Below, in pieces: positions 16,081-24,076 of a stretch of 34,147 nt of DNA. The first letter of the stretch is position 1; every line of letters begins with the position of its first letter. The translations under genes were made by a program, and so were the position numbers. The notes beneath the pieces were generated by a model, which did not search any database, was not told the DNA's origin, and was given only the letters and a program-made list of their open reading frames with translations. Source of the DNA: Candidatus Bipolaricaulota bacterium (GTDB lineage Bacteria > Bipolaricaulota > Bipolaricaulia > M55B111); the NCBI GenBank assembly GCA_018335015.1, contig JAGXKX010000011.1, positions 2,029-36,175 on the forward strand, written 5' to 3'.

Positions 16081-17112
16081 TTAATAAAACAGGTCCTTCA
16101 TTCTCAGCAGATCGTCGTCTATTGACTTGGGAGAATTCGCGATTACCTTTTCCAGACTGACCGGTTCCACGTTGCTCCCGTCAAACGAGGTCATACGGTC
16201 GAACTCTCCCTCCAAACATAACTCAACTGCAGATATCCCACACCTGGTAGCCATCAACCGGTCAAATGCCGTCGGCTCTCCTCCACGCTGCAGGTAAGCA
16301 AGAGTGGTGACTCTAATAGGCATATCCAGAACCGCATCAAGCTGGTCTTTCAGGTAGTGGCCTATTCCACCTAATTTTACGTGGCCGAAGGAATCGGTTC
16401 CGGTTTCCCTGGTAATTTGCTGATCAAGTCCTTCGGGGCTGGCACCTTCGGATACCACGACAATGGAAAAATGCTTGCCCGCGGACTCCCGGGCCTTTAT
16501 CCGCTCTTTGACGTCCTTAACTTTAAACGGTTCTTCCGGAACGAGTATCGAATCAGCTCCTCCTGCCAGTCCACCGAAGAGAGCTATCCAGCCCGAATCC
16601 CGCCCCATTACCTCCAGGACCATGATCCTGTGGTGAGAATAAGCCGTGGTGTGAAGCTGGTCGACGGCATTCATAACCTGGGTAAGGGCGGAACTAAACC
16701 CGATCGAATATTCCGTCTCGGCAAGATCGTTATCGATCGTCTGAGGAATACCGACAGCGTTGATGTCGTAATCCCTCAATTTGTGGGCTACGCCGAGGGT
16801 ATCGTCACCGCCAATAGCAATTATTGCATCTAGATCGTTCTTTTCATAATTATTGGCGACATCTTCAGGACCGTTCTGAAACGAAAACGGATTTGTCCTT
16901 GAACTACCTAGAAACGTTCCCCCGACGGGTAATATCCCTGACACGTCTCCTCGGGTCAATTCTTCTTTATCGTCTTCCAGCAATCCAGCCCATCCGTTCT
17001 TGAACCCGACAACGTCCATGTCTTCGTCTTTCGCCTTGCGAACTATGGCTCTGAGCGCCGCGTTGATGCCCGGAGAGTCTCCTCCTCCGGTTATCATGCC
17101 AATTTTATTCAT
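16081..17112 (-). CDS. 6-phosphofructokinase, mixed-substrate/PPi-type family
   Basis: This enzyme phosphorylates fructose 6-phosphate to the 1,6-bisphosphate in glycolysis. GMITGGGDSPGINAAL (about 5-20), IAIGGDDTLGVAH (about 99-110), IPQTIDNDL with catalytic Asp about 127, and VMGRDSGWIALFGGLAGGAD are all in place. Residue 104 is Asp (GGDD) where ATP-PFKs have Gly (GGDG), and residue 124 is Gln where ATP enzymes have Gly and PPi enzymes have Lys. By the known rule for residue 104 this predicts PPi use, or at least membership in the mixed-substrate branch. I chose ATG 17112 because GGTGAT lies 5 nt before it; the GTG at 17121 overlaps that site. It follows fba by 24 bp. Confidence 0.88.
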   Translation of the reverse strand: MNKIGMITGGGDSPGINAALRAIVRKAKDEDMDVVGFKNGWAGLLEDDKEELTRGDVSGILPVGGTFLGSSRTNPFSFQNGPEDVANNYEKNDLDAIIAIGGDDTLGVAHKLRDYDINAVGIPQTIDNDLAETEYSIGFSSALTQVMNAVDQLHTTAYSHHRIMVLEVMGRDSGWIALFGGLAGGADSILVPEEPFKVKDVKERIKARESAGKHFSIVVVSEGASPEGLDQQITRETGTDSFGHVKLGGIGHYLKDQLDAVLDMPIRVTTLAYLQRGGEPTAFDRLMATRCGISAVELCLEGEFDRMTSFDGSNVEPVSLEKVIANSPKSIDDDLLRMKDLFY

Positions 17113-17136
17113 ATCTATCACCTTTTGTTTATCGAT

Positions 17137-18132
17137 TTAACTGTATAGACTTTTGTCGACTGAACCAGCTTGCTCGAACAAGTTTCCAGCAGTTTCTTTT
17201 ATTCTATCTCGAATTACCCGCGAAACGACCCGAGGGTCGAAGTCAGATTTGACGGGACTCCAATCGATGTCGGAAAAGAAACCCTCTCTGTCATCCTTTA
17301 CACCTTCAGGAGGTAACACCGAATCCTTGTGTTCGAGGTAAAAATCCAGAGCAGTGCGAGCGTATTCGTATTGATACCGGGTGTCCTTGTTTAGCTTACA
17401 TACTCCATAATCCAGCACCTGGACGAGTTGTTCCTCCACCAGGCCGGACGAGCCATGTAACACCAGAGGAACGTCGTATCCTTCCCCGGCAAGCGTCTCA
17501 TTAATTTCCTCGACGAGGTCCACTCTCAGTTCTATGTCCTTTCCCTTACTTACTCCGTGCTGGGTTCCCACGGATACGGCTAGAAGATCTATTCCTGTAC
17601 GTTTCACGTACTCCACTGCTTCGTCAGGATCTGTGTAGAAAGCCTCTGCCGAAGCGGTTTCCTCATCCTCCACTCCTTTGATCTTGCCAAGTTCTCCCTC
17701 GATTAAAATTCCGCTTCCTTCGGCGTACTCGACGACTTCCCTGGTAATCCGAACGTTATCATCAAACGATTCTTTGGACGCGTCAATCATTATCGACGAG
17801 GCTAGTTTCTCGTCAATTGCGGCCTTTATCAGTTCCATATTGGACTCTTTCAGGTGGTCCATATTTAGAAAAACCCCGATGTCGTAATTCTCCGCCAGTT
17901 CTTCGATGTAATTCGACATCGTTCTCAAACCAGTTATCGGATCACCGTCGCCCGCAAACTTTGATGCACTGTTACTCAATTGAAGGACGAGATCACTATT
18001 CTTATCCCGAGCCGCCCTGAGTACTCCGATTAGAGTATTGGGCTCGGCTATATTTGATGCAATAAATCCGTAACCCGATTTCTTAGCTTGTGCGTAAACT
18101 TTTTCCAACTCCGATCCAGTTAAAAAAGGCAC
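17137..18132 (-). CDS. fba: Class II (zinc) fructose-bisphosphate aldolase
   Basis: The enzyme cleaves fructose 1,6-bisphosphate to triose phosphates (and the reverse) using a metal ion. Zinc and substrate motifs are VFLNMDHLKES (His ligand), ILIEGELGKIKGVED, LLAVSVGTQHGVSKG (His ligand), VLHGSSGLVEEQ (His ligand) and CKLNKDTRYQ. FASNIAEPNTL-like residues at the N-terminus (GFIASNIAEPNTL) match the class II start. Length is 331. The GTG start at 18132 has a perfect AAAGGAGGT. It is the first gene of an fba-pfk operon that ends at a terminator, which couples two consecutive glycolytic or gluconeogenic steps. Confidence 0.92.
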   Translation of the reverse strand: MPFLTGSELEKVYAQAKKSGYGFIASNIAEPNTLIGVLRAARDKNSDLVLQLSNSASKFAGDGDPITGLRTMSNYIEELAENYDIGVFLNMDHLKESNMELIKAAIDEKLASSIMIDASKESFDDNVRITREVVEYAEGSGILIEGELGKIKGVEDEETASAEAFYTDPDEAVEYVKRTGIDLLAVSVGTQHGVSKGKDIELRVDLVEEINETLAGEGYDVPLVLHGSSGLVEEQLVQVLDYGVCKLNKDTRYQYEYARTALDFYLEHKDSVLPPEGVKDDREGFFSDIDWSPVKSDFDPRVVSRVIRDRIKETAGNLFEQAGSVDKSLYS

Positions 18133-18477
18133 ACTTACCTCCTTTATTGGTTATGGTTCAGTTAATTCAGAAAATCGCCCCAGCCAGGGACGAAGCGCAG
18201 AAAACACTTCAAGTTAAAAGAGGTCTTCGGCTAAAAAGCCCAAAACCCAATTCCAGCGCTCAGCTCAACTAGATTGCTAGAATTTTTATCCCGTATCTAA
18301 TTACACTCTTATCTTTAAACAATATAGCTCAACCGAACTCTGGGGAGGAAACAAACACCAGCACCTAAAGCCAAGGCTAGCTTTATAGTTCCCTTTATTT
18401 TTATAGAGAATAAACTTGCAGCTAATTTTACTAAGAAAAACCCCAGTTGCAAAGGCTTAATAGTTTAAAAGATTAAT
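18133..18477. other. Intergenic region between fba and the first 202-bp element; nothing firm
   Basis: This AT-rich stretch holds no reading frame I can support. A short GGCT/AGCC hairpin (near 18228) and a TAAAGC/GCTTTA repeat (near 18377) are visible but unremarkable. No convincing promoter for fba was found, although one must lie here. Confidence 0.4.
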
Positions 18478-18679
18478 CTCAGCTCTTTCACCATCCTTGT
18501 ACATTGCTGTCTAGTCCTAATATGCCTCCTGCCCATTACCTGGCAACTGATTTAACCTTAAAATCCTACCAGTAGACGAAATCCCGGCAGCCAGGTAATG
18601 GGCAGGAGGCTTGAGCTAAAAAATATAGTGATTTCTTATATCTTACATCTCGCTTTCGAATAGTGGTGAAAGAACTGAG
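18478..18679 (+). mobile_element. 202-bp hairpin MITE-like element, copy A
   Basis: The element is bounded by 16-bp terminal inverted repeats: CTCAGCTCTTTCACCA (18478-18493) and TGGTGAAAGAACTGAG (18664-18679), one mismatch. Inside is a perfect 21-bp inverted repeat (18524-18544 and 18590-18610, core TTACCTGG/CCAGGTAA) enclosing a 45-nt loop. It has the same length as copy B and close sequence throughout. The flanks read TAAT on both sides, a possible short target duplication, although this is AT-rich sequence. It encodes no protein. The architecture (terminal repeats, small size, several dispersed intergenic copies) fits a non-autonomous transposable element. Confidence 0.75.
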
Positions 18680-18820
18680 TAATTATTGATGAAGTTGATA
18701 AAAGGCAGGCTATTCCGTAACGTAATATAGGTAATAGTAATTTAGGGGGATAAAGGTAGAGGTTTTAATTCTGGTTTTGATTATTGGTTGCAATCGGACC
18801 TCATTCATGGTTGATAAACG

Positions 18821-19303
18821 ATGGTGCAAGCTTTCATAGGACTGGGTTCCAATTTAGGGAACAGGAAAAAAAATATCGATAATTCCCTTCGCTTACTGGT
18901 TGATAGGGAAGACGTAGATCTGATCAGCCGGGCTTCGGACTACGAAACCGAGCCGGTTGGGCCCACTCAACCCTGGTTCATCAATACCGCAGTCAAGATT
19001 GAAACCCCTTCTTCTCCAGAAGAAATTCTCGAAAAATGCAAAGAGATCGAAGAACGAATAGGCCGTGTGGACTCACTGAAGTGGGGTCCCAGGCTCGTCG
19101 ATCTTGACCTTTTGCTTGTAGATAAATACGTTCTGGAGGAACGGAAGCTAACGCTACCTCATCCGAAGTTGGAAGAACGAAGGTTCGTCCTGCTTCCTTT
19201 GCTTGAACTGGAACCGGACTTAGTCCACCCCGAATTACAGACCCCCCTAAAAGACCTATTACCCAAACTGGAAGAAGACAAAAAGGTGATAAAGCTAGAA
19301 TGA
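18821..19303 (+). CDS. folK: 2-amino-4-hydroxy-6-hydroxymethyldihydropteridine pyrophosphokinase
   Basis: HPPK transfers pyrophosphate from ATP to the pterin precursor of folate. The N-terminal FIGLGSNLGNRKKNID, the central YETEPVGPTQPWFINTAVKIET and the Mg/ATP signature RVDSLKWGPRLVDLDLLLVD (usually PRxxDLDxL) are clear, followed by LPHPKLEERRFVLLPLLEL. The 160 residues are typical. The ATG at 18821 has no recognisable ribosome binding site. Its stop overlaps the start of the RNase G gene (ATGA). No folP, folB or folE is nearby; coupling with an RNase is a chance or lineage-specific arrangement. Confidence 0.93.
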   Translation: MVQAFIGLGSNLGNRKKNIDNSLRLLVDREDVDLISRASDYETEPVGPTQPWFINTAVKIETPSSPEEILEKCKEIEERIGRVDSLKWGPRLVDLDLLLVDKYVLEERKLTLPHPKLEERRFVLLPLLELEPDLVHPELQTPLKDLLPKLEEDKKVIKLE

Positions 19304-20535
19304 AACAAATACTAATTTCCTCAGATAACCGAAGTAATGGTGAAAAACGCGTGGCAATAACTGAAAACGGTAAACTGGTAGAAATCTTTTACGAAGATTT
19401 TCAGCAGGACAGATTGGTAAGCAATATCTACAAAGGAAAAGTGGAAGACGTGCTTTCGGGACTAGGATCCGCTTTCGTGGATGTTGGAGAAGAACAAAGT
19501 CTCTTTCTCTCCCGAAGCGAGATAAATCAGGCCATTCTCAGAAGCAGAGGGTTCGATCCTAACGAGTACCCTCCCCGGATCAATAAGATAATCCATGAGG
19601 GAGAATCTCTCATCGTCCAGGTCAAACGAGGCGGAATCGGGACGAAAAATCCTCAGGGCACGACAAAGATTAGCCTACCCGGTCGATACTGGGTGTTTCT
19701 CCCCAAGGATAGCCGACTGGGAATTTCGAGGAGAATTACCGACGATAAAGAAACCCAGAGGTTAAAGGATATAGCTCGAAATCTAAAAGAAGAAAACGAA
19801 GGTCTTATCGCCCGAACGGCCTCAAAAAACGCCTCGAAAGAGGATTTAAAACGAGATTTCAATTTCTTGCTGGGAACCTGGAAGGGTATCGAGGAGGAGG
19901 CAACAAAAGTCAAACCACCTCACCTGCTTCACTCACACGCGGGAATAGTCCGAAAGATTATCAGAGACCGCCTGCTTGAAGACGTAGATCAAGTATTAAC
20001 CGATTCAAAGGACGTATACGAAGACATCCTTGACTACATCCACTACCTCAGAATGGACGAATTCAAGGACTTGATTGATCTCTACAAGAACGAAGACACT
20101 TCGTTGTTTTCCAAGTACGGAGTCGAAAAACAACTAAAAGGCTGTCTTAAACGAGAAGTTAGTCTCGAGTCCGGCGGGTATCTGGCAATAGATGAGACGG
20201 AGGCCCTTACTGCCATTGACGTGAACACAGGGGGGAACGTAAACCACAAAAACCAGGCACAGGCGATTTTAAACACCAATCTCGCCGCGGCGAGGGAAAT
20301 TCCGATACAGCTGAGGTTGCGAAAAATCAGCGGAATAATCATCGTCGACTTCGTTGACATGTACGACAACGAAGACCAACAAAAAGTAATAAACGAACTA
20401 AAGGAGAACCTCAGGGAAGACAGGGTGCCGGCCGATTTTATAGATATGACTCCTCTCGGGCTCGTAGAAATTACGAGAAAAAGAGAGGGAGAAAGTCTGG
20501 CTGACCTGATGGAGGAATACGAGAACGAGGTTTAA
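19300..20535 (+). CDS. rng: Ribonuclease G/E family endoribonuclease, short form without a zinc-link
   Basis: This 5'-end-dependent, single-strand-specific endonuclease acts in rRNA maturation and mRNA decay. The N-terminal S1 domain shows SNIYKGKVEDVLSGLGSAFVDVG (about 41-63). The DNase I-like catalytic region has YLAIDETEALTAIDVNTGG and IPIQLRLRKISGIIIVDFVDM, placing the two Mg-binding Asp residues at about 307 and 350. It ends with PLGLVEITRKREGESLADLMEEYENEV, just where the CPxC zinc-link would follow in RNase E/G, so that dimerisation motif is absent. Length is 411. The start overlaps folK by 4 bp, and the stop overlaps the fabZ stop on the other strand. Confidence 0.9.
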   Translation: MKQILISSDNRSNGEKRVAITENGKLVEIFYEDFQQDRLVSNIYKGKVEDVLSGLGSAFVDVGEEQSLFLSRSEINQAILRSRGFDPNEYPPRINKIIHEGESLIVQVKRGGIGTKNPQGTTKISLPGRYWVFLPKDSRLGISRRITDDKETQRLKDIARNLKEENEGLIARTASKNASKEDLKRDFNFLLGTWKGIEEEATKVKPPHLLHSHAGIVRKIIRDRLLEDVDQVLTDSKDVYEDILDYIHYLRMDEFKDLIDLYKNEDTSLFSKYGVEKQLKGCLKREVSLESGGYLAIDETEALTAIDVNTGGNVNHKNQAQAILNTNLAAAREIPIQLRLRKISGIIIVDFVDMYDNEDQQKVINELKENLREDRVPADFIDMTPLGLVEITRKREGESLADLMEEYENEV

Positions 20536-20948
20536 AAAGCCAGGGTTATTTCAGCCTCCGCGACCAGTTCTTCATCCACGAAGGCCTTCACGTCAACTTT
20601 ACAGAGACTACTTCTGACTCTGTTTTTTTCGGCTTTCAGAATAAGTTGGTCACCCGGAGTAACCTTTTGTCGAAACTTTGCCCCGTCAACTCCAACCAGG
20701 TAACCTATCCCTTCCTCGCCTAAGACTTTCCGGGCGAGGAGGCCAGAAACCTGTGCCATACCCTCGACGATCATCGTTCCCGGCATAACGGACGGACCGG
20801 GTTCAGGGAAGTGACCCTGGAAGAACGGTTCGTTGATTGTCACGTTCTTCAGGGCCACCAGCTTTTCCCCATCGCTCTCGACTACTCTATCGACCAAAAG
20901 ATAAGGATAACGAAGTGCTATCGCGTCCTTGATCTCTTCAATATCCAT
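20532..20948 (-). CDS. fabZ: 3-hydroxyacyl-ACP dehydratase FabZ
   Basis: FabZ is the hot-dog-fold dehydratase of fatty-acid elongation. It begins DIEEIKDAIALRYPYLLVDRVVE as in the family. The catalytic His is in NEPFFQGHFP (about 46) and the catalytic Glu in VMPGTMIVEGMAQ (about 62). The linker between them (EPGPS before VMPG) is about two residues longer than the usual GRPVMPG. Length 138. AGGAG precedes the ATG. It is the last gene of the yraN-comM-bamA-ompH-fabZ run, a neighbourhood (bamA, skp, fabZ) familiar from Gram-negative envelope loci, here without lpxD or lpxA. Confidence 0.93.
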   Translation of the reverse strand: MDIEEIKDAIALRYPYLLVDRVVESDGEKLVALKNVTINEPFFQGHFPEPGPSVMPGTMIVEGMAQVSGLLARKVLGEEGIGYLVGVDGAKFRQKVTPGDQLILKAEKNRVRSSLCKVDVKAFVDEELVAEAEITLAF

Positions 20949-20968
20949 TTTCTCCTCTGTTGTACTTT

Positions 20969-21925
20969 TTAACCGCCTATTTCAGACCTCAAGACGTCTT
21001 TAGTGTCCTCGGTAAGGTCGTCTACTTTTTCGTTATTCCTGTAGAGGATAACATTTTCCTGTCTGAAAACCAGGTCATAGCCCTGGTTATTTGCCTCTCT
21101 GTTGGTGATCTGGAATATCTTCGTCTCAATTAACTGAGTCAACAGATTATCAAGCTGCTGGTATTGAGAGTTTATCTGCTGCAGGGTTTGAGCCACTTCT
21201 TCGGGTGCAGCCGACCCGTCTCTCATGTTTTCCAGTACCCCGTTCAATTCCGACATAATGGGATCTACCTGACCCTTAAGCTGTTGAAGTCTGTCCGAAA
21301 TCGATTCAAACCCAGGAGCGTTTATCATTTTCTCGACCATGGCGAGATCTATCGCCAGCTGCGCCTTCAGCTTCTCGGCCTGAAGTATATCGCTTTGTCT
21401 GTTGAATTCCTCTTCGGTAATCTCTCCCTGAATTGCCTGCTCACGGAGCTGGGTAAGTTCTTCGTTCTTACTCTGAGCCCGTTCCCGCTCTTCTGATACC
21501 GCTTCCGTAAATACGTTGAAGGCATCAGTGGCGTTCACGTAGCCGACCATGAGTCCTTCACCACCTTCCTGAGACCCGGTGTTTTCTAGCTCACTCACCT
21601 GGGTTTCCAGGTTTTGAATCTTGTTCTGCAAGTCTGCTACGTCCTCGCCCGAAACTCCGACCCCGGTCTGTTCGACCTTCTGTTCCAGCTGGTCGAAAGA
21701 AGTTTTGAGCGCACTTACCTCGTCTACACTCGCGAAAGAGGCGAAGTCGTCCGGCATTCTGTTTACCCTCGTTTGAAGGCTGCTTACCTCCTCGCCGATC
21801 GCGTCCACTTTATTCGACAAATCGGAGACGTCCGAATCTCCCCCAACCATCTGGGCCAGATATCCACCACCAAAGCCCAGAACTAGGGCCAGTAAAAGAG
21901 TTAAAACTATCTTGCTGTTTGACAA
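20969..21925 (-). CDS. OmpH/Skp-like periplasmic chaperone with an N-terminal anchor and added coiled coil
   Basis: Skp holds unfolded outer-membrane proteins in the periplasm. The N-terminus is a hydrophobic helix (about 5-27) acting as signal or uncleaved anchor. Residues about 33-120 are coiled-coil heptads (VSDLSNKVDAIGEEVSSLQ; DLQNKIQNLETQVSELE). The OmpH domain then begins at MVGYVNATDAFNVFTEA (about 125) with long helices (SEERERAQSKNEELTQL) and ends with DLVFRQENVILYRNNEKVDDLTEDTKDVL, a typical OmpH C-terminus. At 318 residues it is about twice the size of Skp. The start is a TTG at 21925 with GAGGTGA. bamA lies 32 bp upstream, which supports an outer-membrane assembly role. Confidence 0.82.
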   Translation of the reverse strand: MSNSKIVLTLLLALVLGFGGGYLAQMVGGDSDVSDLSNKVDAIGEEVSSLQTRVNRMPDDFASFASVDEVSALKTSFDQLEQKVEQTGVGVSGEDVADLQNKIQNLETQVSELENTGSQEGGEGLMVGYVNATDAFNVFTEAVSEERERAQSKNEELTQLREQAIQGEITEEEFNRQSDILQAEKLKAQLAIDLAMVEKMINAPGFESISDRLQQLKGQVDPIMSELNGVLENMRDGSAAPEEVAQTLQQINSQYQQLDNLLTQLIETKIFQITNREANNQGYDLVFRQENVILYRNNEKVDDLTEDTKDVLRSEIGG

Positions 21926-21957
21926 TATAATTCACCTCAAAGTACCTTTATTTGTGA

Positions 21958-24072
21958 TCAAAACATGGGTCCCATCCCGAAGTAAAAACTCGGAACGTAG
22001 TTGAAATCTTCCGAAAGACTCCAGGCAGCACCCAATCTCAGATGACCGAACAGCTGCAAATTGATCTCGAACCCGGCAGAATTTTTAAAATCGTAGTTAT
22101 TGTCCTCTCCGAACTTGACTCCGCTATCGACAAACGAGGTGAACCACAAACTACCGGGCAGCAGTTGTAATCTATACTCACCGTTAAGGAAACCGTAATT
22201 ACTCGCTACGTCCGCCCCCGATCCTCGAATCGAGTTCTTCCCGCCAAACTCGGTCTGGTAGTTCCTCGGAGCGTCCACACCCAGGCCGAGCTGGAGGTTA
22301 AACCCTAAGGTCTGCCTATTTTCGCCGGTAATATCCAAAGTGGGTAAACCCTGAAAATAACTCCCCGTAAACGTCAACTGGGTAAAACTCACTCCCGGGG
22401 CAAAATCTCCGGCCTTTTCCAGCTTTAGCGACCTTTTTGTGCCCGCGGTCGGGAACATGGGGTTGTCTCTATCGTCGTAGACCAGATCCGTCGACAAGAT
22501 ATGAGTAATCGAATCGAGCGAGTCGTCTCCAAGAATCCAGTCTGCGTTGTATCCCGTATTAAGAGAGAGTTTGCCCGTAAGGGGGTAACCGAAGGAGGCC
22601 TTTACTCCCTGATTGGAGCCAACGTTCCTGTATACACTTAACTTGGTAAAATCAAATCCTGCAGGATAATACACGTTCTTCCAGTCGATGCTTCCGCCAA
22701 ATTTAGCATCGAACTTTAGCTTTCTGTTCAAATTCAGGGAAACGTCCTGTCCCAGGCCTAAAACGTTCTTAGTTGATAGCTTTATCTTACCGGCCAGGCC
22801 ACTCCCGGACCAGGTTAGACCGCCATTTATGCTATTCAATTTCGACTTTTCTTTTACAGTGAAAGTCAGTTCTATCCCTTCGGAGGTCCTGGTCGGTTCC
22901 GGGTTGACTTCGGAAAAGTAACCCAGATCCAGCATTTTTCTCCGAGAATCCTCGACCAGGTCACTGTTGAATATTTCCCCTTCCGAGAGGAGAATTTTGT
23001 TTGAAATGACCTTTCTTGCTGTGTTCTTGTTCCCCTCGATATCAATATTAAAGATTTCCCCTTCGAATAATTCTATTAGGATGGTTTCACCCTGGACCCG
23101 ATCGAGAGAAAAATCCACGAACCTGTAACCGTCATTCAGGTATTTATCATAAACGCGTTCAAGAACCCTCAATAAATCGTAATTCGTTATCTTCCCTCCC
23201 GGGAGCTCCCCGGTCAACTTTCTCAACTCGTCACTGGAATACAGGGTATTTCCTTTCAAATTCAGCTCTGTTCCCTCAACCGCCTGGTCGATTATTTGCC
23301 TTTCAGTTAACTCCCAGCGTAGGATGATATCGGACCTGCTGTAGCCTCTCGTGGGGACCAGATTGACCGAGGTAAAGTAAATTGAATTCTGTAAGTTCTG
23401 ATAGGACTTCTGGAGATTTCTCAACTTTACCGGTTCGTCCTTTTTACCCTCGATCATATCCAGCGCTACTTCGTCGGGTACGGTATCCAGGCCCTCAATT
23501 CTTACCCCCGCCAGCTTTCCTTCGACCACTTCTATACTCAAAGTGGTATCGATATTAACATTTCCCAGACTCACAAAAGGGTATCCCTGTTTCTCGTACT
23601 TCTCCTGGATATTTTTCAGGCCTTCGTCCAGATTATTCTTATCTATTACCTTTCCCTTCTTGATGCCGGCATCCTTCAGCGCTCCCTTGAGCTTACCCTC
23701 ATTTAACATGTTAACGCCGGTGAATTCGTACTTATCCAGAACCGGATACTCCGATAGTTCAAGTTCCAGACTAATCTCTCCATCCGAGACCTCACTGCTG
23801 CTCTCGACGGACCTGAAAACTCCCATGTCCTTTAGGTTATCTACCTTTTTCTCCAACACACTCCTGCTGATTGAGTCTCCTTCATCGATGCCGAGTTCGG
23901 TCAGAATTTTCTCATCGTCGATTTCCTCGTTTCCGGTAATTGATATCTCTTTTACCACATATTTAGTCTCGGTCTCTTCATCTTGCCCGCTCATCGAAGC
24001 ACCGAAAGAGACAAGAAGAATCAAAATGGACAGGATTACGATCACTGAGAGTTTTGCTTTATCTGTTTTCAT
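21958..24072 (-). CDS. bamA: Outer-membrane protein assembly factor BamA (Omp85)
   Basis: BamA inserts beta-barrel proteins into the outer membrane. After a signal peptide (hydrophobic about 8-30) come repeated POTRA-like units starting near residues 37, 107, 180, 265 and 337 (for example YVVKEISITGNEEIDDEKI and FNIDIEGNKNTARKVIS), so about five POTRA domains. The barrel (about 410-704) contains VYDDRDNPMFPTAGTKRSLKLE, a strongly conserved BamA segment, and SIRGSG, the loop-6 [V/I]RG motif. It ends in aromatic Phe, as outer-membrane barrels do. Length is 704. AAGGAAGGGG precedes the ATG, 4 bp after the comM stop. Its presence is the best evidence that this organism has an outer membrane. Confidence 0.93.
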   Translation of the reverse strand: MKTDKAKLSVIVILSILILLVSFGASMSGQDEETETKYVVKEISITGNEEIDDEKILTELGIDEGDSISRSVLEKKVDNLKDMGVFRSVESSSEVSDGEISLELELSEYPVLDKYEFTGVNMLNEGKLKGALKDAGIKKGKVIDKNNLDEGLKNIQEKYEKQGYPFVSLGNVNIDTTLSIEVVEGKLAGVRIEGLDTVPDEVALDMIEGKKDEPVKLRNLQKSYQNLQNSIYFTSVNLVPTRGYSRSDIILRWELTERQIIDQAVEGTELNLKGNTLYSSDELRKLTGELPGGKITNYDLLRVLERVYDKYLNDGYRFVDFSLDRVQGETILIELFEGEIFNIDIEGNKNTARKVISNKILLSEGEIFNSDLVEDSRRKMLDLGYFSEVNPEPTRTSEGIELTFTVKEKSKLNSINGGLTWSGSGLAGKIKLSTKNVLGLGQDVSLNLNRKLKFDAKFGGSIDWKNVYYPAGFDFTKLSVYRNVGSNQGVKASFGYPLTGKLSLNTGYNADWILGDDSLDSITHILSTDLVYDDRDNPMFPTAGTKRSLKLEKAGDFAPGVSFTQLTFTGSYFQGLPTLDITGENRQTLGFNLQLGLGVDAPRNYQTEFGGKNSIRGSGADVASNYGFLNGEYRLQLLPGSLWFTSFVDSGVKFGEDNNYDFKNSAGFEINLQLFGHLRLGAAWSLSEDFNYVPSFYFGMGPMF

Positions 24073-24076
24073 CCAC

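Noticed and set aside
17110-17121. GTG start for phosphofructokinase (adds three residues)
   Set aside because: The GTG lies inside the GGTGAT ribosome binding site of the ATG at 17112 and has no site of its own.
18524-18610. The 21-bp hairpin as a transcription terminator
   Set aside because: The loop is 45 nt and no T run follows the stem on either strand.
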